From Fimbriimonadaceae bacterium (GTDB lineage: Bacteria; Armatimonadota; Fimbriimonadia; Fimbriimonadales; Fimbriimonadaceae), in NCBI GenBank assembly GCA_019187105.1, contig JABAQM010000001.1:1612001-1676000 (forward strand): a stretch of DNA of 64,000 nucleotides, given 5' to 3'. The translations under genes and the position numbers were made by a program. How positions within the stretch are numbered: position 1 is the stretch's first letter; every line of letters starts with the position of its first letter. Shown here one piece after another: positions 32,185 to 41,703 of the stretch. The notes under the pieces are model-generated. The model was not told the origin of the DNA and made no database searches. It saw only the letters and a list, made by a program, of their open reading frames with translations.

Positions 32185-33912
32185 ATGTCCTCGATCGATG
32201 ACCGCCTGTCCGATGATCTGAGCCGCTTGGTCGATCACCTCAAGCGGCATCCCCATGCGGTCCATGATCGTCCGCAGGATCTTGCCGAGAAGCTTGGCAT
32301 GCCCATCGGTCTCGTGGCGAAGGTCTTGGCCGAGCGGGCCCCGCGCCGGAAGATCCAGGAGCGCCGATCTTCGGATGCCGGAAAGCGGTTCGGAGCAGCC
32401 CTCTCCGGACTCTTCGCTTCCCTCACCAGCAATCCCGTCCTTTTCAACGCGATTACCTTCCTGCTGATGCTGGTCGGCTTGGCGATCGCCTCGGATCGGT
32501 CCTTTGCCGAGGAGCGCGGATACCGGATCAATTCGGTCACCGAGATCCTGATTCTCGTCGGCACTCTGATGCTCCACTGGGGCTGCTTCTTTCGGCACGG
32601 TCGTGCCCGTTACGTGTTCCAAAGCACGCTTGCCATCTATGCGATCCTGACCCCGGTCCTGCTCGTCATCGGTTTCGCCCTTCTGCCCCGCGAAATGACC
32701 GGCTCCCGGGTCGAACTTGGGCTCATGATCCTTCTGAGCCTGGCCGTACTATGCGGCACCTATCTCTTCGTCGGCCTAACGTTCTCCCTCGTTGGCGGCT
32801 ACTTCCACATCCGCCAGGTCGAACTTGAGGTCGAAAGGCTCACGCGGCAGGAGCTTCTCCAGCGCTTCTTTGAGATTCAGGAGCGAATGAGCGAGCCCAG
32901 CGAAGTGGTGCCGGAGCACCCCCTGTACGGCAAGAACCGGTTCCTCGACGGATTCCGGGTTTCCCCGCTTTCGAGGGGCGTGGTGCTGGGGATGCTGTTT
33001 GGCATAGTAGAGGTCGCACTGACGTCGGCGGTCGCCGGCCGATCGCTGAATGAGCCTGGGCCGATGTTCATGCGGGCTGGAGTCGGCGTCCTCGCCACCT
33101 TAGGATTCATGGGCGCCGCCTTTGTATCAGGGACGCCGGTGCGCGGGATCGCTACTGCTCTTGCCGGGATGGCGGGCATGCTCGCGATCGAGGTCATGCC
33201 GATTGGACACTTCGGACCCGATGTCGTCAGGGACCTGGGAGCATGGGGGTTTGTCATCAATGTCGCCCTGACCGTCGCCCTCGGCGGGGCGGCAGGCCTC
33301 GGTGCCTTCCTCGAAGAACGTGCCCATCGCCAAAAGTTGCTCGATCGCAACGATCCCGAGACGCTCGTCTCCGAAATGGTCAAGATCCAGCGGCTGCTGA
33401 ACCCTGGGGCCAAATCCGTTTGCGTCATGGTCGTGGATGTGGCCCGCAGCACCGACATGAAGTCCGGAGCGGATCCCTTGCGAGCAGAATGGACGTTCCG
33501 GGAGTACCAGAACCTATTGCAGGACATCGTGCTTTCAAACCACGGCAAAGTCCATTCGACCGCGGGAGATGGAATGGTCGCCGCCTTCGATACCTGTGAA
33601 GCCGGGTTGGCTGCCGCACGCCAAATCCAGCATCAGCTCCAGGAGTTCAACCTGAGCACCAACCGGCTGGTCCATCCCTTCCGCCTAAGGATCGGGCTCC
33701 ACTACGGCACGATCACGGGCAGTCTCGACGACGTTCAATTCACCCGGGTTATCGATGTCGCAGCTCATGCCGAGCGCTTTAGCCAGCTGGGCGGCATCGC
33801 CGTTACCGACGCGGTGGCCACCCATCTACCGGCGGAGAGCGTCGCCGAGCTCGTGCGGGAGATTGATGGACACCGCCTCTTCATGGTCCTCGACCCCATT
33901 TCCGAGCCATGA
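32185..33912 (+). CDS. Membrane class III nucleotidyl cyclase with N-terminal HTH-like segment
   Basis: A 575-residue protein. Residues about 1-55 include PQDLAEKLGMPIGLVAKVLAERA, which looks like a helix-turn-helix. Seven or more membrane helices follow (about 75-380). The C-terminal catalytic domain has the first metal aspartate in VMVVDVARSTDMK and the second in HSTAGDGMVAAFD, as in class III adenylate cyclases; it would make cAMP or cGMP at the inner face of the membrane. Start ATG 32185 was preferred to 32098, which overlaps the divergent yciI start. It overlaps lipB by ATGA. Confidence 0.86.
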   Translation: MSSIDDRLSDDLSRLVDHLKRHPHAVHDRPQDLAEKLGMPIGLVAKVLAERAPRRKIQERRSSDAGKRFGAALSGLFASLTSNPVLFNAITFLLMLVGLAIASDRSFAEERGYRINSVTEILILVGTLMLHWGCFFRHGRARYVFQSTLAIYAILTPVLLVIGFALLPREMTGSRVELGLMILLSLAVLCGTYLFVGLTFSLVGGYFHIRQVELEVERLTRQELLQRFFEIQERMSEPSEVVPEHPLYGKNRFLDGFRVSPLSRGVVLGMLFGIVEVALTSAVAGRSLNEPGPMFMRAGVGVLATLGFMGAAFVSGTPVRGIATALAGMAGMLAIEVMPIGHFGPDVVRDLGAWGFVINVALTVALGGAAGLGAFLEERAHRQKLLDRNDPETLVSEMVKIQRLLNPGAKSVCVMVVDVARSTDMKSGADPLRAEWTFREYQNLLQDIVLSNHGKVHSTAGDGMVAAFDTCEAGLAAARQIQHQLQEFNLSTNRLVHPFRLRIGLHYGTITGSLDDVQFTRVIDVAAHAERFSQLGGIAVTDAVATHLPAESVAELVREIDGHRLFMVLDPISEP

Positions 33913-34574
33913 AAGGAACCTGGATCGATCTGGGCAGGATGGAGTACCGGAAGGCTTGGGACCAACAGCTTGCCGTCCTCGAACGGGTACACGCCGGCGA
34001 TGACGACTGCCTGCTGCTCGTCGAGCACGACCCCGTTCTCACTCTCGGCGCCAGCTTCCACGAGGAAAACCTGCTCCACCCTCGCGAGTGGTACCGCCAC
34101 CGCAGCATCGCCATCGAACCGACGGATAGGGGTGGCGATGTCACGTACCACGGTCCCGGACAGCTAACCATCTACCCCATCTTCGACTTGAAGCGGCATG
34201 GCAAGGACCTGCATCTCTGGATGCGGCAGCTCGAGGAGACAATGATCCGAGTCGCGGCCGCGGTCGGCGTCGAGGCGTTTCGTCTGCCTCCCCACACTGG
34301 GGCGTGGTGCGGCGATCCACCCCTCAAATATGCCGCGATCGGCGTCAAGGTGAAGAAGTGGATCAGCATCCACGGCATCGCCTTGAATTGCCGAGGCGAT
34401 CTTGGAATCTATGAGGAGTTCGTGCCATGCGGTATCAGCGAGTACGGCGTGACCTCGCTGTCTCAGGCAGCCCAGCGCGATGTGGGGCTGCCGGAAGCCA
34501 AAGAGGCCACGGTACGCGCCTTCGAAGATGTCTTTGGACTCGAACTGGCCGCCGGTAAACTCCTGGCTTCATGA
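33909..34574 (+). CDS. lipB: Octanoyl-[ACP]:protein N-octanoyltransferase
   Basis: A 221-residue cytoplasmic enzyme that moves the octanoyl group from acyl carrier protein to lipoyl domains, the first step of lipoate synthesis. Signature segments: LTLGASFHEENLL, RGGDVTYHGPGQLTIYPI, the catalytic lysine region KYAAIGVKVKKWISIHGIALN and the catalytic cysteine in FVPCGISEYGVTSL. It lies in an operon with ATGA overlaps on both sides (cyclase upstream, tyrS downstream). lipA is not in the window. Confidence 0.94.
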   Translation: MKGTWIDLGRMEYRKAWDQQLAVLERVHAGDDDCLLLVEHDPVLTLGASFHEENLLHPREWYRHRSIAIEPTDRGGDVTYHGPGQLTIYPIFDLKRHGKDLHLWMRQLEETMIRVAAAVGVEAFRLPPHTGAWCGDPPLKYAAIGVKVKKWISIHGIALNCRGDLGIYEEFVPCGISEYGVTSLSQAAQRDVGLPEAKEATVRAFEDVFGLELAAGKLLAS

Positions 34575-35761
34575 CGATCGATGCCCAACTGGAAATCCTG
34601 CGCCGAGGCACCACCGAGATCATCAGCGAGGCCGACCTCGCCGAGAAGCTAAAGCTTGGACGGCCCCTGCGGGTTAAGCTTGGCGTCGATCCCACCGCAA
34701 GGGATGTCACCCTGGGCTGGGCCGTGGTCTTGCGCAAGATCAGAGATTTCCAACGCCTCGGCCATATCGGCTGCATCATCATCGGCGACTTCACCGCGAT
34801 GATCGGAGACCCAAGCGGTAAGAGTAAAACCCGGAAGCAACTCACCCGGGAAGAAGTACAGGCGAACGTCGAGGCTGTCAAGGAACAGCTGTTCAAGATC
34901 CTCATCCCGGAGAAGACTGAAGTCTATTACAACGCCGACTGGCTCGGCAAAATGACGTTCGAGGATGTCATCCGGCTCTGCAGCCGCTACACGGTTGCCC
35001 GAATCCTTGAACGCGACGACTTCACCAAGCGGCTGCGGGACCAAAAGCCGGTCGCCATGCACGAGATTCTGTACCCGCTCTGCCAAGGCATGGACTCGGT
35101 CGAGATCAAAGCCGATATCGAGCTTGGTGGCAATGACCAGAAATTCAACAATCTCGTCGGCCGAAACCTGATGGAGCAGTACGGCCTGCCCGCCCAAGTT
35201 GTGATGCTCTGTCCCCTCTTGGTCGGCACCGACGGCAAGGAGAAGATGTCCCAATCCCTTGGCAACTACGTCTCGATCATCGATTCACCCAACGACATCT
35301 ATGGAAAAACGATGTCGATCCCGGACGAACTCATCGCCAACTGGTTCGAACTGTGTACCGATGTGGACCTTAAGGAGGCGCGAGCGGAAACCGCAGCCAG
35401 CCCTTACGAGGCGAAGAAGCGTCTGGCACGTGAGATTGTGGCGCTGTACCACTCGGAGTCGGCAGGGGCTGAAGCCGAAGAGCACTTCAAACGAGTCTTC
35501 AGCGAGCGGCAGAAGCCAGTGGAGGCGATTCCGGCCCAGATTCCCGGAGAGCTTGTCGAAGAAGGCAAGGTCTCGCTGCCCCATCTGATCGCCGCCCTCG
35601 GACTCGCCAAGAGCAACGGCGACGCTCGCCGTTTGATCGAAGCAGGTGCGGTGAGCCTGGGCGACGTGCGGATCACCGACCCCAGATGGACGGGGCAGGT
35701 GGAGGCGATGCGAGGTCAAGTGCTTCGCGTCGGCAAACTGCAATACAGGACGCTCGTCTAG
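34571..35761 (+). CDS. tyrS: Tyrosyl-tRNA synthetase with altered HIGH signature
   Basis: A 396-residue class I synthetase charging tRNA-Tyr. The nucleotide-binding region reads LGVDPTARDVTLGWAVVL, so the usual HxGH is TLGW here, with both histidines absent. The rest is normal: GDFTAMIGDPSGKSKTRKQL, the tyrosine-binding region, MQYGL-like QYGLPAQVVMLCPLLVGTDG, KMSKS-type GKEKMSQSLGN, and a C-terminal S4 RNA-binding domain (LIAALGLAKSNGDARRLIEAGAVSLG). ATGA overlap with lipB; its stop overlaps the stop of the convergent glgA. Confidence 0.95.
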   Translation: MTIDAQLEILRRGTTEIISEADLAEKLKLGRPLRVKLGVDPTARDVTLGWAVVLRKIRDFQRLGHIGCIIIGDFTAMIGDPSGKSKTRKQLTREEVQANVEAVKEQLFKILIPEKTEVYYNADWLGKMTFEDVIRLCSRYTVARILERDDFTKRLRDQKPVAMHEILYPLCQGMDSVEIKADIELGGNDQKFNNLVGRNLMEQYGLPAQVVMLCPLLVGTDGKEKMSQSLGNYVSIIDSPNDIYGKTMSIPDELIANWFELCTDVDLKEARAETAASPYEAKKRLAREIVALYHSESAGAEAEEHFKRVFSERQKPVEAIPAQIPGELVEEGKVSLPHLIAALGLAKSNGDARRLIEAGAVSLGDVRITDPRWTGQVEAMRGQVLRVGKLQYRTLV

Positions 35762-37197
35762 ACGGCGACTTGCAGTCTCGGACGGCATGCGATCGCGTCG
35801 CGGTACATCTCGATGTACGCCGAGGCAGAACCATCCCAAGCAACCGGTGTCGTCCCGGCTCGCTGGCGGATCGCTGACCAGGCCTCAGGATCTCGATACG
35901 TCGTCACCGCTCGTTCGCAGGCGGCTATGAGCTGGGCCGGAACCGAATCCTTGAGGACGAAGCCGTTCTCCCCCTCTCGGACGGTGTCGGCTAAGCCTCC
36001 GGTGGCTCGGACGATCGGAATGGTCACGTAGCGCATCGCAATCATTTGGCCAAGGCCGCATGGCTCGAACGCGCTGGGCATAAGGAAGAAGTCCGACCCA
36101 GCGTAGATCCGGTTGGCGATCTCCGCATCGAACCGGTGCACGAACTTCACCCGACCCGGATTGGCGCTTTCAAGCAGTTTAAACTCCTCGACGAATCCCG
36201 GATCACCAAGACCCTGGACAACCAGGCTGCCTCCCAGTTCAAGAATGGCGGGCGTCGCGCCCAGCACGAGATCGAAGCCTTTCTGCCAGCTCAGGCGACT
36301 CACCATCCCAAACAGGGGACGGGATGAATCACCGTCCAAGCCAAGCTCTTGCAGCAAAATCTCCTTACAACTTTGTTTGCCAGACAAATCGTCTAACGAA
36401 TAGTTCGACGGCAAGGCCGTGTCGGTAGCTGGATTCCAGAAGTCAGTGTCGATGCCGTTCAGGATGCCTCGAAGTTTCCCGGAGTTGTAGAGGTGCCACA
36501 TCAAGCCTTCGAGGCGGCAGCCGTACTGTGGCCACATGATCTCCCTTGCATAGGTCGGGCTGACGGTATTGACCTCGTCCGAGTAAACACACCCCGCCTT
36601 GAGAAAGTTGACGGCGCCGAACGTTTCGAGCTGATGAAGATTGAACAGCTCCATCGGAAGCCCGGCGGCGGTCAGCGTATCGGATCCAAATTCACCCTGG
36701 TAGGCAAGGTTGTGGATCGAGAATACGGCGCCGACCATGTCGAAGTCTTCCGGATACCGCTCTCGCATGAGCACCGGCACGAACCCGGTGTGCCAATCGT
36801 TCGCATGGACGACGTGAACGTCGAGCTCCTTGGCCAACGCCAAGACCGCTTCGGAGAACAGCAGATAGGCGTCGCGGTCGAGCGAATAGATCGTGTCACT
36901 GGAAATCGCCGTTCGGAATCTTGGGCTGTCGATCAGCCAGAAATAGACGCCTTCATGGGCCAGGACGTGTACCGCAACGCTTTCGGGCGCGGAAGAGCCG
37001 ACCGAAACGGAAAAGTTAAAACGATCCCTCTCGACCGCCCATTGGGCGTCGTTCAGGATGAGCGGATACCCGGGCATTGCCACCGAAGCCTGCTGACCAC
37101 GCTCATTCAAGGCTCTCGGCAACGAAGCCGCCACGTCGGCGAGCCCCCCCACTTTGGCAAACGGAGCCACCTCCGCAGATACGACTAAAACACGCAT
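35758..37197 (-). CDS. glgA: Glycogen synthase (GT5)
   Basis: A 479-residue enzyme that elongates alpha-1,4-glucan from ADP-glucose. It starts MRVLVVSAEVAPFAKVGGLADVAASLP, where KVGGLADV is the ADP-glucose-binding motif. The second domain has SRLSWQKGFDLVLGA and the ExxE-type segment PSAFEPCGLGQMIAMRYVTIPIVRATGGLADTV. Start ATG 37197 follows family length; upstream ATGs in frame fall inside the divergent gene. Other glg genes are not nearby. It is convergent with tyrS, with overlapping stops. Confidence 0.96.
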   Translation of the reverse strand: MRVLVVSAEVAPFAKVGGLADVAASLPRALNERGQQASVAMPGYPLILNDAQWAVERDRFNFSVSVGSSAPESVAVHVLAHEGVYFWLIDSPRFRTAISSDTIYSLDRDAYLLFSEAVLALAKELDVHVVHANDWHTGFVPVLMRERYPEDFDMVGAVFSIHNLAYQGEFGSDTLTAAGLPMELFNLHQLETFGAVNFLKAGCVYSDEVNTVSPTYAREIMWPQYGCRLEGLMWHLYNSGKLRGILNGIDTDFWNPATDTALPSNYSLDDLSGKQSCKEILLQELGLDGDSSRPLFGMVSRLSWQKGFDLVLGATPAILELGGSLVVQGLGDPGFVEEFKLLESANPGRVKFVHRFDAEIANRIYAGSDFFLMPSAFEPCGLGQMIAMRYVTIPIVRATGGLADTVREGENGFVLKDSVPAQLIAACERAVTTYRDPEAWSAIRQRAGTTPVAWDGSASAYIEMYRDAIACRPRLQVAV

Positions 37198-37264
37198 TCC
37201 CAAATCTCTCAACTCCGGCACCGCAGTGGTTATTCCACAGATCGAAGGACCCAGACTAGCCAGG

Positions 37265-37270
37265 TAAAGT
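37265..37270 (+). promoter_or_regulatory. TANNNT -10 element, probable leaderless promoter
   Basis: TAAAGT, 6 bases before the ATG at 37277. Confidence 0.55.
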
Positions 37271-37276
37271 TCGCAC

Positions 37277-37936
37277 ATGGGGACTTTAGGCCTTATCGTC
37301 CTGCTCGCCGTGCAAACCAAGACGGTCCAAATGTCAAAACCGGACCACTATAAGGTTTCCGCCGAGATTCCGACGTTTGGAAGCGGTCCGGTGGCAAGGC
37401 ATGCGAACGATGCCATTGGAACGTGGTCCAAGAGACTGGTCGACACGTGGTTGCGGGATTTCAACCTCAGTGTCCATGACTTGGGCAAGCCCAGAATGCC
37501 CTGGGAGCTGATGGCGAAGACCGACTATCGGTACGAAACGCCGAGGCTGGTCAGCACCGCGGTCGTGGTCTACGAATTCACCGGTGGCGCCCACGGAAAC
37601 ACCATAACCAACACCTTCAACTTTGGATTGGTTGGCGGTTCGGATAAACGCCTCGAACTCGGCGACTTCTTCACGGGGAAGGAATACAAGACCTTGGTGC
37701 AGGACCTGCTGCTAACGAAGCTGGCCGAAAATCCCGATGCGGCCTGGGTCCAAGACGGCACCGTGAGAAAGTTTTCGGTGGCACAGCTCAACCGATTCGT
37801 GGTGGAGCCGACCGGCTTGCGGTTCTACTTCGACCAGTACGAGGTGGCCCCTTACTCCTCCGGTCGATTCCAGGTATCGCTCTCCGCCAAGGATCTGGGC
37901 CCGACGTTTCGTCGCTCCATGTTGACAAGTCGTTAA
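37277..37936 (+). CDS. DUF3298-type exported protein
   Basis: A 219-residue protein with a short signal peptide ([14 protein letters not shown]). [37 protein letters not shown] and the following region match the DUF4163/DUF3298 pair found in RsiV anti-sigma factors and other envelope proteins; in RsiV this region binds lysozyme. There is no membrane anchor beyond the signal, and no sigma factor gene next to it, so an RsiV role is not implied. TAAAGT lies 6 bases before the start. Confidence 0.77.
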   Translation: MGTLGLIVLLAVQTKTVQMSKPDHYKVSAEIPTFGSGPVARHANDAIGTWSKRLVDTWLRDFNLSVHDLGKPRMPWELMAKTDYRYETPRLVSTAVVVYEFTGGAHGNTITNTFNFGLVGGSDKRLELGDFFTGKEYKTLVQDLLLTKLAENPDAAWVQDGTVRKFSVAQLNRFVVEPTGLRFYFDQYEVAPYSSGRFQVSLSAKDLGPTFRRSMLTSR

Positions 37937-37937
37937 G

Positions 37938-37943
37938 TACACT
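37938..37943 (+). promoter_or_regulatory. TANNNT -10 element, probable leaderless promoter
   Basis: TACACT, 6 bases before the ATG at 37950. A TTGACA lies upstream at 37922-37927, but the 10-base spacing is too short for a normal -35. Confidence 0.5.
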
Positions 37944-37949
37944 CGGACC

Positions 37950-38606
<657 letters not shown>

Positions 38607-38644
38607 GTCCGCCTCCCCAATAATCCGATTGGGAAGGTGTAGCT

Positions 38645-39514
38645 ATGAGAGCGATTTTAGTCTGTTTTGTCGCCTGTGCGGCTGCTGGTTGCAGCCTGCT
38701 CGGCAATTCTGCGGGTGTAACAAAGTCAAAGGCGGAAGCGCCTTCGATCGACGGCTTCTATCAGGGAAAGGTTGAGGTCCCCAAGACGGCGGATGGCAAG
38801 GAAGATCCGGCCGCCAAGATGGCCGAAGCCATGATGACGATGATGATGCCAACCCTCGAGATCAAGGGTGACCACTTCACGATGAGCATGATGGGCATGC
38901 CCATCGAGGGCAATGTTTCCCAGGAAGGGCTCACCGCGACATTCACGGTCGAGAAGGTCATGGGCATGTCGGCCAGTGAAATCAGCAAGAACGGTAACAA
39001 GCAGATGGCGGCCGACTTCGACAAGCCGATGGTGGGTCAAATCTCCCAGGACGGCAGCCGGATCGTTGTATCGGACGGAGAGAAATCTGGTTCGGGAGAC
39101 TTGGTCTTCGAGCGTTCCGTCTCCGGATCCAAGTCGGCGGACGTCGGAGAAAAGTCAGTTTCGCTCAAGGAGGAAGCGGTTGTCGGTACCTGGCAGCTGG
39201 ATCCGACTTTCAAGTACGACCTGCCTAAGGCGGACACCGCTGCCGAGAAGCAAATGGCGGAGTCCATGCTCAAGAACATGCGCCCTGAGCTCCGTCATGA
39301 CAATTCCTTCGAAATGAATGTGGGCTTCAAACTCCAGGGAACGTGGACGAGAGCCAATGACCGCCTGCGGCTAAAAATGAAAGGCATCGCGGGAATGGAC
39401 ATGCCCGGCGGCAAGAGCTCCGGCGAGGATCTAATGGTCAAGGTCGATGGCGACCGACTGGTGATGATCGGAACGGCCGGCGAACCCGATGTGCCGCTGA
39501 TTCGAGTCAATTAG
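38645..39514 (+). CDS. Putative lipoprotein
   Basis: A 289-residue exported protein with a lipobox: MRAILVCFVACAAAGCS, giving Cys16 as the acylated residue. The body holds two related beta-rich halves (IDGFYQGKVEV...VFERSVSG and VVGTWQLDPTFK...VMIGTAGEP), rich in methionine in the first half (EAMMTMMMPTLEIKG, MSMMGMPIEG). Unrecognised function. GGAAGG before the ATG is the ribosome site; just upstream CCCAAT/ATTGGG (38616-38633) could pair and reach into it. A strong terminator follows. Confidence 0.78.
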   Translation: MRAILVCFVACAAAGCSLLGNSAGVTKSKAEAPSIDGFYQGKVEVPKTADGKEDPAAKMAEAMMTMMMPTLEIKGDHFTMSMMGMPIEGNVSQEGLTATFTVEKVMGMSASEISKNGNKQMAADFDKPMVGQISQDGSRIVVSDGEKSGSGDLVFERSVSGSKSADVGEKSVSLKEEAVVGTWQLDPTFKYDLPKADTAAEKQMAESMLKNMRPELRHDNSFEMNVGFKLQGTWTRANDRLRLKMKGIAGMDMPGGKSSGEDLMVKVDGDRLVMIGTAGEPDVPLIRVN

Positions 39515-39536
39515 CTCCGGCCCACGCCGGCACCGA

Positions 39537-39570
39537 GGCCCCGATCGACTTGCGATCGGGGCCTTTTTTC
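39537..39570 (+). terminator. Intrinsic terminator
   Basis: A perfect 11-base-pair stem, GGCCCCGATCG / CGATCGGGGCC, with loop ACTTG, followed by six T. It separates the lipoprotein gene from rpmH. Confidence 0.95.
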
Positions 39571-39612
39571 GGGTACTTTACAAGTTCTATTTGACTTGCA
39601 GGACCGGTACGC

Positions 39613-39747
39613 ATGAAACGAACCTACCAGCCCAATAACCGACATAAGCAGACCACGCATGGGTTTCGCGTCCGGATGCGAACGAACGACGGCCAAAACG
39701 TGCTGAAGCGACGCCGACTTCGCGGCCGCCGACGGCTCTCCCACTAA
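39613..39747 (+). CDS. rpmH: Ribosomal protein bL34
   Basis: A 44-residue basic protein of the large ribosomal subunit. It starts [19 protein letters not shown] and ends in the arginine-rich [13 protein letters not shown], the universal L34 pattern. AGGA lies 10 bases before ATG 39613. It heads the conserved rpmH-rnpA-yidD-yidC-jag order. Confidence 0.97.
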   Translation: MKRTYQPNNRHKQTTHGFRVRMRTNDGQNVLKRRRLRGRRRLSH

Positions 39748-39784
39748 TTTCGCGATCAAGGGACCGAGCAAGGCACGATTCGAG

Positions 39785-40087
39785 TTGATTGTTCGCGAAG
39801 GCAAACGGGCCTCCGGCCAATTCTGCTGGCTCGCCGCCCTTCCAGGCACGGGATTGGTTGGCGTAGGAACGGCTAAGGCGATCGGGAACACGCCGCGACG
39901 GAATCGTCAAAAGCGGCGCCTCCGCGAAGCCCTTCAGCGAACGCCGTATGGAGCACTGGGCTTGGACTGGGTGGCCGTCGGGAAGCCGGCAATGGCCGAA
40001 GCTCGGTTTGATGATTTGTGCAACGAAGTGACGAAAATGGTCGATACCTTGAAACAGCGATGGGAAAGCGAATCGGAATCTGGATGA
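39785..40087 (+). CDS. rnpA: Ribonuclease P protein component; true start probably upstream
   Basis: The protein partner of RNase P RNA in tRNA 5' maturation. The RNR signature [14 protein letters not shown] and the reading [17 protein letters not shown] identify it. The only standard start in frame is TTG 39785, giving 100 residues, but this removes the conserved first helix: the in-frame codons just before read AIKGPSKARFE, matching the family F-containing start. No ATG, GTG or TTG exists between the previous in-frame stop (about 39704) and 39785; ATC at 39755 is the only near-cognate codon there. The coordinate given is the conservative one. It overlaps yidD. Confidence 0.9.
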   Translation: MIVREGKRASGQFCWLAALPGTGLVGVGTAKAIGNTPRRNRQKRRLREALQRTPYGALGLDWVAVGKPAMAEARFDDLCNEVTKMVDTLKQRWESESESG

Positions 40088-40269
40088 TTCGGCGCTACCA
40101 GTTCGCCACCCAGTGGAAGCCGCAAACTTGTCGGTACTCCCCTTCCTGTTCCCAGTACACGCTGGAAGCCGTTGAGCGGTATGGCCTGCTCAAAGGCTCC
40201 TGGTTGGGATTCCGCAGAATCTTGCGGTGCCACCCCTTCCGATCCGGCGGATATGATCCGGTACCCTAG
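40060..40269 (+). CDS. yidD: Membrane protein insertion efficiency factor
   Basis: A 69-residue protein assisting YidC-dependent insertion. The core [46 protein letters not shown] is diagnostic. The amphipathic start [14 protein letters not shown] fits the family, so ATG 40060 is chosen, which overlaps rnpA by 28 bases; ATG 40084 in an ATGA overlap would drop that helix. Confidence 0.93.
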   Translation: MGKRIGIWMIRRYQFATQWKPQTCRYSPSCSQYTLEAVERYGLLKGSWLGFRRILRCHPFRSGGYDPVP

Positions 40270-40287
40270 CTTTTACCTGTCGAATTC

Positions 40288-41703
40288 ATGAGCAGACCCC
40301 AACCCCGCGGCAACTTCCTGCAGACCTTACTACTGTTCACCGTTATCTTCCTTGGGTTCCAACTGATCGTTGGCCCAATGCAGCAGAAACCAGACTCGCG
40401 CAGCTCCCAAGAGCTCCTCCAGGAAGTTCAAAACCTTCACCGCAAGGGAATGGACTATTCCATTGTCTCTGCCGCCAACACCTACAAGTCGAAAGTCGAG
40501 CAAGAGCTAAAGGACAAGAAGGCACCGGCTTCGGAAATTGAAAGGGCGAAACTGAAGGCCGACATCCTCGTCGCCGACGCCCAATTCAAAGCTGGGTTAT
40601 GGCGAAAGGACTGGAACCGGCTGAACCTGGCCTATACGACGCTTTACAGTCTTCACAAGCGGTATCAAGGCGATCCGATTTGGAAGGAGAAGATCGATGT
40701 CGCGCCAACCCGCCAGAGACCGGCAACAACCATTACCCCCGAATCGCTCTGGAACGATGTTGTCACCACGCTGAGCAGCCAAAGCCGCGACCACCGTGTT
40801 CTCGATCTGATTCCCGGCTACCACTTCATCGACGCTCTGGTGGCGGTGACCGGTCGCGTCCCAGCGTTCAGTTACGCGTTTGCGGCCCTCCTGCTGGCGA
40901 TGATCGTTCGGGCCCTCGTTTGGCCGCTCGCTCAAAAGCAGTTGATGGCTTCCCGCCAAATGATGCAGCTGCAACCGCTGACCAAGGAGCTGCGCGAGAC
41001 CCTGACCAACAAGAAAACCGGCCAGGTTGACCAGCAGGAGCTGAGCGCGAAGACGATGGAGCTGTACCGCGAGTACGGAATCAATCCGTTCTCGGGCTGC
41101 CTTCCTGGACTACTTCAGGTTCCGCTGTTCCTGGTCGTGTACCAATGCATGCTGCTGTACAAGTTCGAGTTCCAGAAGGGCACGTTCCTCTGGATCAACC
41201 CGGGAACGGCAGCCAACACCAACGGATTCGTGGCGCCGAACCTTGGCGAGACCGACTGGATCTTGCTCGTCATCTACGGCGTGAGCATGATCGCCAGCAC
41301 CATGCTGGCGCCCATCAGCGACCCCGCGAACGCGCGCCAGCAACGGATCATCGGAATTTCGATGGCCGTGGTGTTCACGGTCTTCATGTTCTTCTGGCCG
41401 GCACTGCCGTCTGCCTTCGTGCTGTACTGGATCTTTACGAACCTACTCTCGATGGCCCAGGCATTCCGAGCGTACCGGCTTGCGATTCCGCCCCTCCAAA
41501 AGGTGACCACGGCCACCGGCGGCGCCTACCCGCAAAGCAAATTCATGAAAATGATGCAAAAGTATCAGGAAGAAGCCGAACGGGCGCAAACCAAGCCATC
41601 CACCAACGGCCACGCACCCGGCAACGGCAAGGCCAACCCGTCCAGCACCATTTTCCGGGGCACGGGCGGCCCAAGGGTCCAGAAACCTAAGAAAAAGAAA
41701 TGA
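40288..41703 (+). CDS. yidC: YidC membrane protein insertase
   Basis: A 471-residue inner-membrane insertase. First membrane helix FLQTLLLFTVIFLGFQLIVG. Between it and the conserved core is an outer domain (about residues 30-150) rich in charged helices (QEVQNLHRKGMDYSIVSAANT..., KADILVADAQFKAGLWRKDW) instead of the beta-sandwich P1 domain of proteobacteria. The core has VRALVWPLAQKQLMASRQM with the functional arginine of the hydrophilic groove, NPFSGCLPGLLQVPLFLVVYQ, and WPALPSAFVLYWIFTNLLSMAQ. The basic tail ends KPKKKK. ATGA overlap with jag. Confidence 0.96.
   Translation: MSRPQPRGNFLQTLLLFTVIFLGFQLIVGPMQQKPDSRSSQELLQEVQNLHRKGMDYSIVSAANTYKSKVEQELKDKKAPASEIERAKLKADILVADAQFKAGLWRKDWNRLNLAYTTLYSLHKRYQGDPIWKEKIDVAPTRQRPATTITPESLWNDVVTTLSSQSRDHRVLDLIPGYHFIDALVAVTGRVPAFSYAFAALLLAMIVRALVWPLAQKQLMASRQMMQLQPLTKELRETLTNKKTGQVDQQELSAKTMELYREYGINPFSGCLPGLLQVPLFLVVYQCMLLYKFEFQKGTFLWINPGTAANTNGFVAPNLGETDWILLVIYGVSMIASTMLAPISDPANARQQRIIGISMAVVFTVFMFFWPALPSAFVLYWIFTNLLSMAQAFRAYRLAIPPLQKVTTATGGAYPQSKFMKMMQKYQEEAERAQTKPSTNGHAPGNGKANPSSTIFRGTGGPRVQKPKKKK

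Noticed and set aside
39515-39612. Replication origin next to rpmH
   Set aside because: The rpmH-rnpA-yidC block is often near oriC, but no dnaA gene, cluster of DnaA boxes or AT-rich unwinding element is present here.
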